Under the pieces are notes generated by a model. It was not told where the DNA came from. It saw only the letters and a program-made list of their open reading frames with translations, and did not search any database. From Paenibacillus thalictri (lineage in GTDB: Bacteria > Bacillota > Bacilli > Paenibacillales > NBRC-103111): DNA of 64,000 bases. This document shows, one piece after another, positions 1-8,358 of the stretch. Numbering within the stretch: position 1 is the stretch's first letter; each line of letters starts with the position of its first letter. The translations under genes and the position numbers were made by a program. Where the stretch lies: NCBI RefSeq assembly GCF_004307995.1, contig NZ_SIRE01000010.1, positions 124,001 through 188,000 on the forward strand. Reading direction: 5' to 3'.

Positions 1-837
1 CAGCGAATCGATCATTTGGTGTTTGTTATTGCGGTATTCTCCCGGTAATCGTCCGCTTTCCGCGTACCAGCGCGCATACAATGAAACCAACTCAGGATAA
101 CATTGCTGCAGATTTTGAAAAAACCATACCTTCACCGCACGAGTGCTCAATCTTAAATAACTCGCCATCACAAACCGGGGGTTATATGTTGCGGCTTCCT
201 GTATAAAGGCCTGCAAAGTGCTTTCGGAATCGGTAATCCCGGGCAGTATGGGGGCCATAAATATTCCCGCTTGAATGCCGTCTTCGACTAAAGTGCCCAA
301 TGTCTTGAACCGCTGCGAGGGCGAGGGGGTAAACGGTTCGAAGTTTCTCCACACGGATGAATCCAAGGTGCTGATGCTGAGATTGACCGTAGCGTCGGGA
401 ATTTGCTTTAGAAGATCCAGATCCCGCAGCACCAGGGGAGAGCGGGTTGTCACGCTGACGGGTACGCCGTAACAGGCGAACAGTTCCAGACAGCGGCGGG
501 TAACCCGTTCTTTGCTTTCGATAGGCTGGTACGGATCGGTCGCCGTGCCGATCGCGACTTTGCCCAGCTTGGCAAGCCCGCCCTTGGAACGGATCAGCTT
601 GGCAAGCTGTTGTTCCAGCGCGTCAGGGGCATTTTCCTTTATAAAAATATGGCGCTGAAACGTGTCGTCCGTATCCATACCCATAAAGAAGTGGGTGGAG
701 CGGGCATAACAGAAACTGCACCCGTGCTGGCAGCCGCGGTACGGGTTAAGCGACCAGGAAAACGGCATGGAAGGCGCATTCACGGGATTCAGCGCCTGCT
801 TGGAGCGTATCGGTTCGAACGTGACCTGTTTTGTCAT
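1..837 (-). CDS. Radical SAM protein, SPL/Rv2578c-like (partial, runs off the left edge)
   Basis: The minus strand is open from an ATG at 837 to the window edge, giving 279 codons with no stop, so the C-terminus is missing. Near residue 40 it carries GCQHGCSFCYAR, the CX3CX2C motif that holds the [4Fe-4S] cluster and SAM in radical SAM enzymes. The segment GTATDPYQPIE is typical of the spore-photoproduct-lyase-like or Rv2578c group, which is widespread and mostly uncharacterised. An AAAGAGG ribosome site lies 7 bases upstream of the start. It is transcribed away from the ABC operon at 1041. The family assignment is firm; the substrate cannot be read from the sequence. Confidence 0.88.
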   Translation of the reverse strand, partial: MTKQVTFEPIRSKQALNPVNAPSMPFSWSLNPYRGCQHGCSFCYARSTHFFMGMDTDDTFQRHIFIKENAPDALEQQLAKLIRSKGGLAKLGKVAIGTATDPYQPIESKERVTRRCLELFACYGVPVSVTTRSPLVLRDLDLLKQIPDATVNLSISTLDSSVWRNFEPFTPSPSQRFKTLGTLVEDGIQAGIFMAPILPGITDSESTLQAFIQEAATYNPRFVMASYLRLSTRAVKVWFFQNLQQCYPELVSLYARWYAESGRLPGEYRNNKHQMIDSL

Positions 838-1040
838 AGGTTAACCTCTTTAAAGGGATTTGAAATAGGAATATATGTTCGTATTTTTATTTTAATAAAT
901 ATTTATTTTTCATGCAAGCGCGATGCAAGGAAACGAATAAATTTTGCTGAATGCTGTAACTTTTTCGTAACTCGCATCGTCTATATGTTTGTTATACTTA
1001 TCCAATACAGGAAGCATCGTACCAGTGGGAGGAGAAAGGA

Positions 1041-1826
1041 ATGGCGAGATGGTTCGGCAAAAACAAAGAGAGCAGCCAACCGGACCGGGAAGGAGATACT
1101 GCGCTAACCAGCGGCGGGAACACGGTTTTGCAGCCGGAAACGGAAGAAAGCATGCCGATTTTGTCTGTGCGTGGCGTAGAGCGTTCGTTCCAAGTGGGGA
1201 GAGATCGGTTGCACGTATTAAAAGGAATCAACTTCTCGATGTACCCGAAGGAGCTGGTGATGTTAAAAGGCCGCTCCGGATCGGGCAAAACGACGCTGAT
1301 GAACTTGATCGGCGGACTTGATACGCCCAGCAGCGGGGAAATCAAGTTTAAGGAGCATTTATTTCACCGCTGCAGTGACGATGAACGAACGGTCATCCGG
1401 CGCAAGGAGATTGGTTTTATATTTCAGTCTTTCGCGTTGATGCCATTGTTGTCCGCATACGAGAACGTTGAACTTTCCTTGCGGATGGCCGGAGTGCCCA
1501 AATCGCAGTGGAAGGCCCGCGCGGCATATTGTTTGGAACTGGTCGGTTTGACCAAACGGATGCATCACCGTCCGTTCGAGTTGTCGGGCGGAGAACAGCA
1601 GCGCGTTGCCATCGCCAAAGCGGTCGCGCATCGTCCGTCGCTCATATTGGCCGACGAGCCTACCGCGGAGCTGGATTCTCAAATGGGGGCGCAAGTGATG
1701 TCCGTATTTCGCAATATTATAGCGGATGAGCACATTTCCATTTGTATGACCACACACGATACTACAATAATGGAGGTTGCCGACCGTGTCTTCGAAATGG
1801 TGGATGGAACATTTTTGGCAGGTTAG
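1041..1826 (+). CDS. ABC transporter ATP-binding protein, MacB/LolD type
   Basis: A 261-residue cytoplasmic ATPase with Walker [10 protein letters not shown] near residue 77, signature LSGGEQQR near 180 and Walker B LILADEPT near 201. These place it in the MacB/LolD/FtsE group that partners FtsX-type permeases. About 38 polar residues precede the ATPase core, longer than usual. The start is set by a GGAGGAGAAAGGA ribosome site just before the ATG. The adaptor gene begins inside its 3' end, so the two are translationally coupled. A second ATPase of the same group lies downstream of the permease, so the transporter may be a heteromer or the two may work in different assemblies. Confidence 0.93.
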   Translation: MARWFGKNKESSQPDREGDTALTSGGNTVLQPETEESMPILSVRGVERSFQVGRDRLHVLKGINFSMYPKELVMLKGRSGSGKTTLMNLIGGLDTPSSGEIKFKEHLFHRCSDDERTVIRRKEIGFIFQSFALMPLLSAYENVELSLRMAGVPKSQWKARAAYCLELVGLTKRMHHRPFELSGGEQQRVAIAKAVAHRPSLILADEPTAELDSQMGAQVMSVFRNIIADEHISICMTTHDTTIMEVADRVFEMVDGTFLAG

Positions 1827-2895
1827 ACGACCGGCCAGACCCGTCATGATTTTATGTGCGGCGGCGGTGCTGCTGACCGCTAACGGGTGCTCCTTGCTTC
1901 CAAAGGAAGAGATGGAGGAGACGCTTCCGACTGTAAATCCGCCCAAGCTTTCCAAGAAACCCGAATATACCGTCAAAACGGATACGCTCGAAACGAAGGT
2001 GCGGGGCTCCGGACGGCTGATGGCGACTAAAGAGGAAGATTTGTATTTTACGGACGATACGAACAAACGTCTGAAGGAAATTTATGTGAAAACCGGCGAT
2101 ACTGTGGAGCAAGGACAGATGATTGCCGAGCTCGATGTATCTGATCAGGAAACCCAATTAAAGCAGAAGCGCCTGCAGCTGCGCAAAGACGAATTGCAGA
2201 TGATCGAGACGCTGCGCAAAGCCGATGAGATGAGCGCCGAACAGCTGGAGCAGGCGAAAATCGATTTTGAGCTTAAACGCGAAGATATGCTGAAGTTGGA
2301 AGATACGGTCACGAAGGCGAAGCTGAAGGCGCCTTTCTCCGGCACCGTCGTTTCCGTCTATATGAAAAAAGGCGATACCGTCAAAGCGTACGACGCGGTT
2401 GCCGTCGTTGCCGACCTGAACCAGCTGACGGTGGCGGCTTCGATCAACAACCAGGACGATTTGAAGAAAATTGCTGTAGGCATGGAGACTATCGTCGATA
2501 TTAACGGGTCGGGACAACACAAGGGTAAAGTGCTGCAGCTGCCCAACCCGAAGCAAACGGCAAATTCCCAAGGCGGCGGATTTGGTTCGGGTCCGAACGG
2601 ACAACAGAACCAGCCGGATTCGATCGACAATTACTTGCTTGTGCAGTTGAACGAATTTCCTCAAGGACTCAACCGCGGAACGCCGTTAAGCGTCTCCGTC
2701 ATTCTCTCGCGCAAAGAAAATGCGGTGATGATCCCGAATGCGGCGCTGCGCTCCTATTCGGGACGCAATTATGTACAACTCATTGACGATAAAGGCAACA
2801 AACGGGAGGTCGATGTGGAAATCGGCCAGCAGACGCCGACGGATGTGGAAATTGTCAAAGGGCTGACCCCGGGGCAGAAAGTAGTAGGCCGCTAA
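1786..2895 (+). CDS. Membrane-fusion (HlyD/RND-type) adaptor lipoprotein of the ABC exporter
   Basis: The start is taken at GTG 1786 because TGGAGG lies 9 bases upstream within the end of the ATPase gene; a TTG at 1777 has no spacing for that site. The N-terminus is a lipoprotein signal with lipobox LTANGC (Cys 35), so it should be anchored on the outer face of the membrane. A lipoyl/barrel-sandwich half-motif, an alpha-helical hairpin (residues about 123-175, rich in Lys, Glu and Leu) and the returning half KAPFSGTVVSV follow, then a beta-barrel and C-terminal domain: the usual adaptor order. A Gly/Gln/Asn-rich loop sits near residues 260-280. In MacA-type systems such proteins gate substrate hand-over to the FtsX permease; the substrate here is unknown. 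Confidence 0.9.
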   Translation: MSSKWWMEHFWQVRRPARPVMILCAAAVLLTANGCSLLPKEEMEETLPTVNPPKLSKKPEYTVKTDTLETKVRGSGRLMATKEEDLYFTDDTNKRLKEIYVKTGDTVEQGQMIAELDVSDQETQLKQKRLQLRKDELQMIETLRKADEMSAEQLEQAKIDFELKREDMLKLEDTVTKAKLKAPFSGTVVSVYMKKGDTVKAYDAVAVVADLNQLTVAASINNQDDLKKIAVGMETIVDINGSGQHKGKVLQLPNPKQTANSQGGGFGSGPNGQQNQPDSIDNYLLVQLNEFPQGLNRGTPLSVSVILSRKENAVMIPNAALRSYSGRNYVQLIDDKGNKREVDVEIGQQTPTDVEIVKGLTPGQKVVGR

Positions 2896-2896
2896 T

Positions 2897-5830
2897 ATGA
2901 AACTGCCGTTGCTGCGGTTTTTGCGCCGCAAAATGTGGAATACGAGATGGCTCACTGCCAGCACGCTGCTTGGTCTGATTATGGCGGTTGCGTTTACGAC
3001 AAGCATTCCGATGTATGCGGACGGCTCGCTCAAAAGGGTTGTTGCCGGTTCGCTGCAGGAAAAAAGCGGCGGTTTTCCGGCAGGCTCCGTGCTGCTGCGC
3101 TACCAGGCGGCCGGCAGCGATAAAGCGGATCTGGAAGCGCTGGCCGACGTCGACGGATACATACACGAAGATTTGCCTGCAAGCATCGGTTTCCCATTCA
3201 GCATTTATGTTCGCACTTATTCGATTCGCGGCAGCCAGATCTCGCCGGAGGATCCTTCCAAAGTGGACCCCAGCAAGCGACGGCAGATGACCATCGTGGC
3301 GCAGCCCGATTTAAACGAGCATATCGAGCTGGCGAACGGCCAGCTGCCGTCGGATAAATTGCAGAACGGCATCGTCGAAGCGATTATCCATGAAGAAGCG
3401 ATGTACCGGGGAGACATTCATGTCGGTGATGTTTTTAACTATCCGATTACCGGTGGACTTGGCATCGCCCCGCTGCGGGTGAAGGTGGTCGGGACGTTTA
3501 AGGAAAAGCAGGATGCGGACCTGTATTGGTACCAAGGGATGGAAAGTGTGCTTGGCCAGTTTTACGTAAACGATGCGCTGTTTAACGATTACATATTAAA
3601 GCAAAAGAAAATTCCGCTTAATTTGGCCAATTGGTATTACGCGTTTGATTTGAAAGATATTCAGACGAGTCAGATCTCTTCTTTGGAGAATAAGCTGGAG
3701 CGGCTCGATATCGTCTTATTTCAGAAACTGAAAAATACGAAAGTCGACGTTTCGTTTTTGCCTATGCTGGGAGAGTTTAAGACCCAAAGCATCCAGCTGC
3801 AAATTTTGCTGTTTACGCTGGCTGCGCCGATGATCGCCATGGTTTTTTATTATATCGTCATGAATGCGCGCCAGTCGCTCGAACGGCAGCGAAGCGTTAT
3901 CGCCGTACTGCGGAGCCGCGGAGGCAGCACCCGGCAAATCATCTGGATTTATTTGCTGGAGGGCATCATACTCGGCGGTATTGCACTGTTGGTCGGACCG
4001 CTGCTTGGCTGGTTTATGGCCAAAAGCATCGGTTCCTCCAGCGGATTTCTGACCTTCGTCGACCGCAAGGCGGTCCCTGTCGGCATGTCGGCGGAATCGC
4101 TGCTGTACGGAGTAGCCGCCGTTGTGATTGCGCTGCTGGCCAGCATTATTCCAGCCATCGTATATGCCAGAGCTTCCATCGTCGATTACAAAAAGCAGCT
4201 CGCCCGCTCGGACCGGACTCCGGTGTGGCAGCGCTGGTATTTGGACATCGCGCTGCTTGGAGTGGTCGGTTACGGCTATTATTTGTTCGACCAACGTCAA
4301 GTGCTGTCGGTCAAAACAGGGCTGACCAGCGACCAGCTGCAAGTGCATCCGCTGTTGTTTTTTGTGCCGGCCTTGTCGATTATTGCGCTGGGACTGTTTT
4401 TTCTGCGCATTTTTCCATGGCTTTTAAAGTTCGGCAATTGGCTTAGCAGACGTTTTGTGCCGGTGCCCGTTTATTTGACGCTGACGCAGCTGTCCCGTTC
4501 GTCCAAAGCGTATTATCCGCTTATGCTGCTGCTTATTTTGACGCTGGGACTTGGGGTGTACAATTCGTCGGCGGCGCGGACGATCGATTTGAACTCGACG
4601 GAACGCACGTTATATCAATACGGCACGGATGTCATTATTCAGACGGTGTGGGAAGGGTTCTCGGACGATTTGCCGGATCCTAACGCTTCGCCTCAAGACG
4701 GTTCCGGAGGCAATGGCTCCGGAGGAAACAGTTCGGGCGCCGGCGGTGCCGGAGCGGGTTCCGGGGCAGGAAGCGGCGCTCCCGGGGGAGCCGGGGGACC
4801 GGGCGGTCAAGGAGAAGGCCCGCCACCCAAGCTGCGTTACGTAGAGCCGCCTTTTCAAGTGTTCCGCGAGCTGCCGGGGGTGACTCAGGCGGCACGGGTG
4901 CTGAAAACAAAAGGCAACGTCGTAGCCGGGGGCAAAACGCTTGGCCAAGGCATGGTACTGGGTATCGACAATGTCGATTTTGCCAAAGTAGGCTGGTTCC
5001 GGAGAGATTTATTTAAAGCACATCCGAACCAATATTTGAATTTGCTTGGCACTTACGAGCAAGCGGTAATTGTTCCGACCTCGTTCGCCCAGAAATATCA
5101 AATTAAAGAAGGCGACTTAATCAATATTACGGTGGCCCAGCAGCAGCTTGAATTCGTTGTTGTGGCGACAGTGCCGTATTGGCCAAGTCAATATCCGGAT
5201 CAGACGCCTTTTTTCATCACCAATTTGGAATATATATACGATCAGGCTTCCATCGTTCCTTATGAAGTATGGCTGAAAATGGACGAAGGCGCTAAAGTAA
5301 CGCCGATTGTCGAGGCGCTGGCCGCCAAAAACATGCAAATTGCAAGCGTGCAGGATGTGCGCAACGAACTGATTACGCAGAAGAAACATCCGTCCAGAGG
5401 CGGCGTATTTGGTATCCTCAGCCTTGGTTTTCTTGTGTCCGTCATCGTGTCGCTGATCGGCTACGTGTTGTACTGGTTCTTCAACTTGTCCAGCCGTGTC
5501 GTGCAGTTTGGCGTATTGCGGGCCATGGGACTGTCGCGGAGACAGCTGACCGGCATGCTGCTGCTGGAGCAGATTTCTACCGCGGGTCTGTCGATTGCGC
5601 TGGGCATCGGCATCGGCAAACTGACGAGTTATTTGTTCCTGCCGTTTCTGCAAACGACGGAAAACGTCAAAACCCAGGTACCGCCGTTCAGGGTCGTATT
5701 TAATGCCCGCGATACGGATCAGCTGTATATTGTCGTCGGATTTATGATGTTGACCGGGGCTGCGCTGTTGTTCCTGCATATCCGCCGGCTGCGCGTGCAT
5801 CAGGCCGTCAAACTGGGAGAGGAGAAGTGA
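2897..5830 (+). CDS. FtsX-family ABC transporter permease with Gly/Ser-rich insert
   Basis: A 977-residue polytopic protein starting one base after the adaptor stop. Membrane segments are visible near residues 20-38, 300-322, 348-377, 401-425, 447-463, 486-510, 541-560, 836-862, 888-914 and 942-965. Two FtsX-like units are separated by large extracytoplasmic domains, longer than a single MacB and closer to the long LolC/E- or BceB-like permeases. At residues about 597-644 is a low-complexity run of Gly, Ser, Ala and Pro that looks like a flexible extracellular linker. It should form the membrane part of the exporter with the flanking ATPases and adaptor. The family is clear; the cargo is not. 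Confidence 0.9.
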   Translation: MKLPLLRFLRRKMWNTRWLTASTLLGLIMAVAFTTSIPMYADGSLKRVVAGSLQEKSGGFPAGSVLLRYQAAGSDKADLEALADVDGYIHEDLPASIGFPFSIYVRTYSIRGSQISPEDPSKVDPSKRRQMTIVAQPDLNEHIELANGQLPSDKLQNGIVEAIIHEEAMYRGDIHVGDVFNYPITGGLGIAPLRVKVVGTFKEKQDADLYWYQGMESVLGQFYVNDALFNDYILKQKKIPLNLANWYYAFDLKDIQTSQISSLENKLERLDIVLFQKLKNTKVDVSFLPMLGEFKTQSIQLQILLFTLAAPMIAMVFYYIVMNARQSLERQRSVIAVLRSRGGSTRQIIWIYLLEGIILGGIALLVGPLLGWFMAKSIGSSSGFLTFVDRKAVPVGMSAESLLYGVAAVVIALLASIIPAIVYARASIVDYKKQLARSDRTPVWQRWYLDIALLGVVGYGYYLFDQRQVLSVKTGLTSDQLQVHPLLFFVPALSIIALGLFFLRIFPWLLKFGNWLSRRFVPVPVYLTLTQLSRSSKAYYPLMLLLILTLGLGVYNSSAARTIDLNSTERTLYQYGTDVIIQTVWEGFSDDLPDPNASPQDGSGGNGSGGNSSGAGGAGAGSGAGSGAPGGAGGPGGQGEGPPPKLRYVEPPFQVFRELPGVTQAARVLKTKGNVVAGGKTLGQGMVLGIDNVDFAKVGWFRRDLFKAHPNQYLNLLGTYEQAVIVPTSFAQKYQIKEGDLINITVAQQQLEFVVVATVPYWPSQYPDQTPFFITNLEYIYDQASIVPYEVWLKMDEGAKVTPIVEALAAKNMQIASVQDVRNELITQKKHPSRGGVFGILSLGFLVSVIVSLIGYVLYWFFNLSSRVVQFGVLRAMGLSRRQLTGMLLLEQISTAGLSIALGIGIGKLTSYLFLPFLQTTENVKTQVPPFRVVFNARDTDQLYIVVGFMMLTGAALLFLHIRRLRVHQAVKLGEEK

Positions 5831-5836
5831 TGACCT

Positions 5837-6709
5837 GTGATTACATGCGAAGGTTTGGTCAAAATTTATAAAACCGACGAAATCGAGGTTGTCGCTTTGC
5901 AGGGGCTTAATATCTCCGTTGCTGCCGGGGAAATGATGGCGATTATCGGCAACAGCGGCAGCGGCAAATCGACGCTGCTGAATATTTTGGGCGGTTTGGA
6001 CCGCCCGTCGGCAGGTTCGGTGCAGGTAGGCGAATGGGATTTGCTGAAAATCACCGACGAACAGCTCGTACAATATAAGCGCAATACGGTCGGTTTTATA
6101 TGGCAAAACAATGCGCGCAACTTGATTTCTTATTTATCGGCGCTTGAGAACGTGGAAACCCCGATGATGCTGAGCGGACAATACGATCGCGCTTATGCGC
6201 TGCAGCTGCTTGAATGGGTCGGGCTGAAGGAACGCATTCACAACAAGCTGCATCAGCTCTCAGGGGGCGAGCAGCAGCGGGTGGCGATCGCGATTGCGCT
6301 GGCGAACCGTCCGCAGATGCTGCTCGCCGACGAACCAACCGGTTCGGTCGATACGAAAACGTCCGATATGATTATGGATATATTCCGCAAGCTCAACCGC
6401 GAGCTTGGCGTGACGATCGTCATTGTTACGCACGATTTGTCGCTGGCCAGCAAGGTGGACCGTGTCATTGCCATCCGCGACGGGATGACAAGCACGGAAT
6501 TCGTCAAGCGCAACCCGAATCTGGATGCGGCGGCTTCCGACGAACAATCGATTCAGGACGTTCACGAGGAATATGTCGTGCTCGACAAAGCGGGAAGACT
6601 GCAAATACCGAAGGCTTATTTGCAGGCGCTGGGGATTGATACGAAAGCTTCCATGGAGTTCGACGGTGAAACGATTATGATCCGTCCGCCTAAGAAGCTC
6701 GCCAAATGA
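5837..6709 (+). CDS. ABC transporter ATP-binding protein with C-terminal AbrB/SpoVT-like domain
   Basis: GTG start with GGAGAAG 10 bases upstream. Residues 1-225 are a complete MacB/LolD-type ATPase: Walker A GNSGSGKST near 38, LSGGEQQR near 141, LLADEPT near 161 and the H-loop VTHDLS. Unlike the first ATPase of the operon, it continues for about 55 residues. Residues about 243-287 match the swapped-hairpin AbrB/MazE/SpoVT pattern: VLDKAGRLQIPKAYL, LGI, then a beta-hairpin ending in MIRPPKK. Such domains normally bind DNA or dimerise. Its fusion to a transporter ATPase is unusual and could serve dimerisation or autoregulation. The gene overlaps an in-frame upstream extension of the following gene. 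Confidence 0.9.
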   Translation: MITCEGLVKIYKTDEIEVVALQGLNISVAAGEMMAIIGNSGSGKSTLLNILGGLDRPSAGSVQVGEWDLLKITDEQLVQYKRNTVGFIWQNNARNLISYLSALENVETPMMLSGQYDRAYALQLLEWVGLKERIHNKLHQLSGGEQQRVAIAIALANRPQMLLADEPTGSVDTKTSDMIMDIFRKLNRELGVTIVIVTHDLSLASKVDRVIAIRDGMTSTEFVKRNPNLDAAASDEQSIQDVHEEYVVLDKAGRLQIPKAYLQALGIDTKASMEFDGETIMIRPPKKLAK

Positions 6710-6840
6710 GCAATCAAATAAATATAAAGAAATATATAAGTGCAACCAAAAGTCTGGAGCGGGCAAGACCATCCTTTTACGGAATGGAACGGTCCCTCCA
6801 AGGCTTGGGTTCAACTTATAAAAAATGGGAGGAACCTGCA

Positions 6841-8340
6841 TTGAAACGATGGATAAAGAGGGCTGTACCGCTCACGCTGGCCGTTGGCATGACCATACCG
6901 GTGCTTGCCGCATGCAGCAAAAATCAAGGTTCGGACGATTCTAAGAAAGAACGTGTGCTGCGTATCGCCTCCAGCATGGGTTATGGAGACGATGAATATT
7001 TCCGCCAGCAGTTTACCGAAATATTCGAGTTCGCCAACCCGAACATTAAGATCGAAATCATCCCGACGATGGATGAGAAATACCGCTATGGGTATGCCAG
7101 ACCGAACCCCGGCGAGAAGCCGGAAGATCCGATGGAAAATTTGAAAAAGGCGATGGAAGGCGATAACCCGCCTGACGTGATCCTCACCAACTACGAGCAG
7201 CTAAACGATTTGGTGTCCAGCAATATGCTGACCCAGCTTGATGCGCTGATCGCCAAGGACAAATTCGATACGACGGACATCGTGCCCGCTGTAATCGACG
7301 GCTTAAAAAAGCAAGGAGACGGCAAGCTGTTCGCATTGGCCCCGACATTCAGCTCCTCCGCACTGATTTATAATAAAAAAATGTTCGACGATGCCGGCGC
7401 ACCTTACCCCAAAGACGGCATGACTTGGGAAGAAACGTTTGAACTGGCCAGAAGAGTGGCAAAAGGCGACGGAGACAACCGCAAATACGGATTTTCCTTC
7501 AACACGTATTCCGGCGGGGATTTGTTCTATTCGATGGATATGTATACGGCTCCGCTGCAGCTCACTTTGTTTGACGACAAAGGCGAGAAAATGACGGTCG
7601 ATTCCGATCAATGGGAAAAGATTTGGAAGACGATGCTCCAGCTCAACAACGATAAAATTATTCCGGCGCCGCAAGACCAAAGCAAGATGAGAGAACGGAT
7701 GATGAATCCGAACGGAGAGGACTTTAATCCGTTCCAGCATGACGACTTCTTATCGAGCCGGGTGGCGATGTCGATCATTAACTACGGACAGCTCGACCAA
7801 ATCATCAACGCCAACAAAAGCGCGCAAAACATTAAAGGCTTTACGCCGATCGATTGGAATGTCGTAACGGTTCCGACTCACCCGGAAGCTCCTAATGTCG
7901 GAGGTTATATCGGGATGAACGGCATTATGGGCATTAACGCGAAAGCGCAAAATGCCGAAGATGCATGGAAATTTATCAAGTTCATCAACGGCGAAGAGTG
8001 GGCCAAATTAAAAGCAAGAAGCTCGTACCAGCTCGTAGCCCGGAAAAAGTTTTTGAAGCCAAAAGAAGGCATCGAATTTAACATGGACGCGTTCACGAAG
8101 CTGATTCCGGTCAGCCGCCAGGACGACTATAAATTATATCGCGAGAAACCGAACATTTACCAAGTCCGCGATATCGGACGTAATTTATTCCAGGATGTCG
8201 TGCAGGGCAAAACGCAAATCCGCGATGCTTTAAAACAGTGGCAGTCGCAAGGAGATGCCGCGCTGCAGCAGATGAAAGACAACCCGACCGCCCCGATTAA
8301 TATCGGAGGAGCGACCTCGACCCAAGCGATTATGAGATAA
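6841..8340 (+). CDS. Extracellular solute-binding lipoprotein (family 1)
   Basis: The reading frame is open from an ATG at 6706, but the true start is almost certainly TTG 6841: GGGAGGA lies 7 bases upstream and the product then begins with a textbook lipoprotein signal, basic head, hydrophobic core and lipobox LAAC (Cys 25). The 499-residue product has family-1 binding-protein features, including ALIYNKKMFDDAG, a Trp-rich middle and a C-terminal EDAWKFIKFI segment. Such proteins usually deliver sugars or oligosaccharides to MalF/G-type permeases. None is nearby; its neighbours are an FtsX exporter and a secreted protein, so it may have been recruited as an accessory or serve a permease elsewhere. 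Confidence 0.88.
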   Translation: MKRWIKRAVPLTLAVGMTIPVLAACSKNQGSDDSKKERVLRIASSMGYGDDEYFRQQFTEIFEFANPNIKIEIIPTMDEKYRYGYARPNPGEKPEDPMENLKKAMEGDNPPDVILTNYEQLNDLVSSNMLTQLDALIAKDKFDTTDIVPAVIDGLKKQGDGKLFALAPTFSSSALIYNKKMFDDAGAPYPKDGMTWEETFELARRVAKGDGDNRKYGFSFNTYSGGDLFYSMDMYTAPLQLTLFDDKGEKMTVDSDQWEKIWKTMLQLNNDKIIPAPQDQSKMRERMMNPNGEDFNPFQHDDFLSSRVAMSIINYGQLDQIINANKSAQNIKGFTPIDWNVVTVPTHPEAPNVGGYIGMNGIMGINAKAQNAEDAWKFIKFINGEEWAKLKARSSYQLVARKKFLKPKEGIEFNMDAFTKLIPVSRQDDYKLYREKPNIYQVRDIGRNLFQDVVQGKTQIRDALKQWQSQGDAALQQMKDNPTAPINIGGATSTQAIMR

Positions 8341-8358
8341 TAGAAAGGAGCCGGCATC

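Noticed and set aside
894..907. Palindrome AATAAATATTTATT before the first ABC operon
   Set aside because: Simple AT-rich symmetry in an AT-rich region; too weak to call an operator.
5117..6106. Long antisense open frame (329 codons) under the permease and second ATPase
   Set aside because: Shadow of strongly coding plus-strand genes with clear motifs; product is Gln/Arg/His-rich with no family features and no ribosome site.
6706..6840. ATG 6706 as start of the solute-binding protein
   Set aside because: It would bury the lipoprotein signal 45 residues inside; TTG 6841 has a good ribosome site and gives a normal signal peptide.
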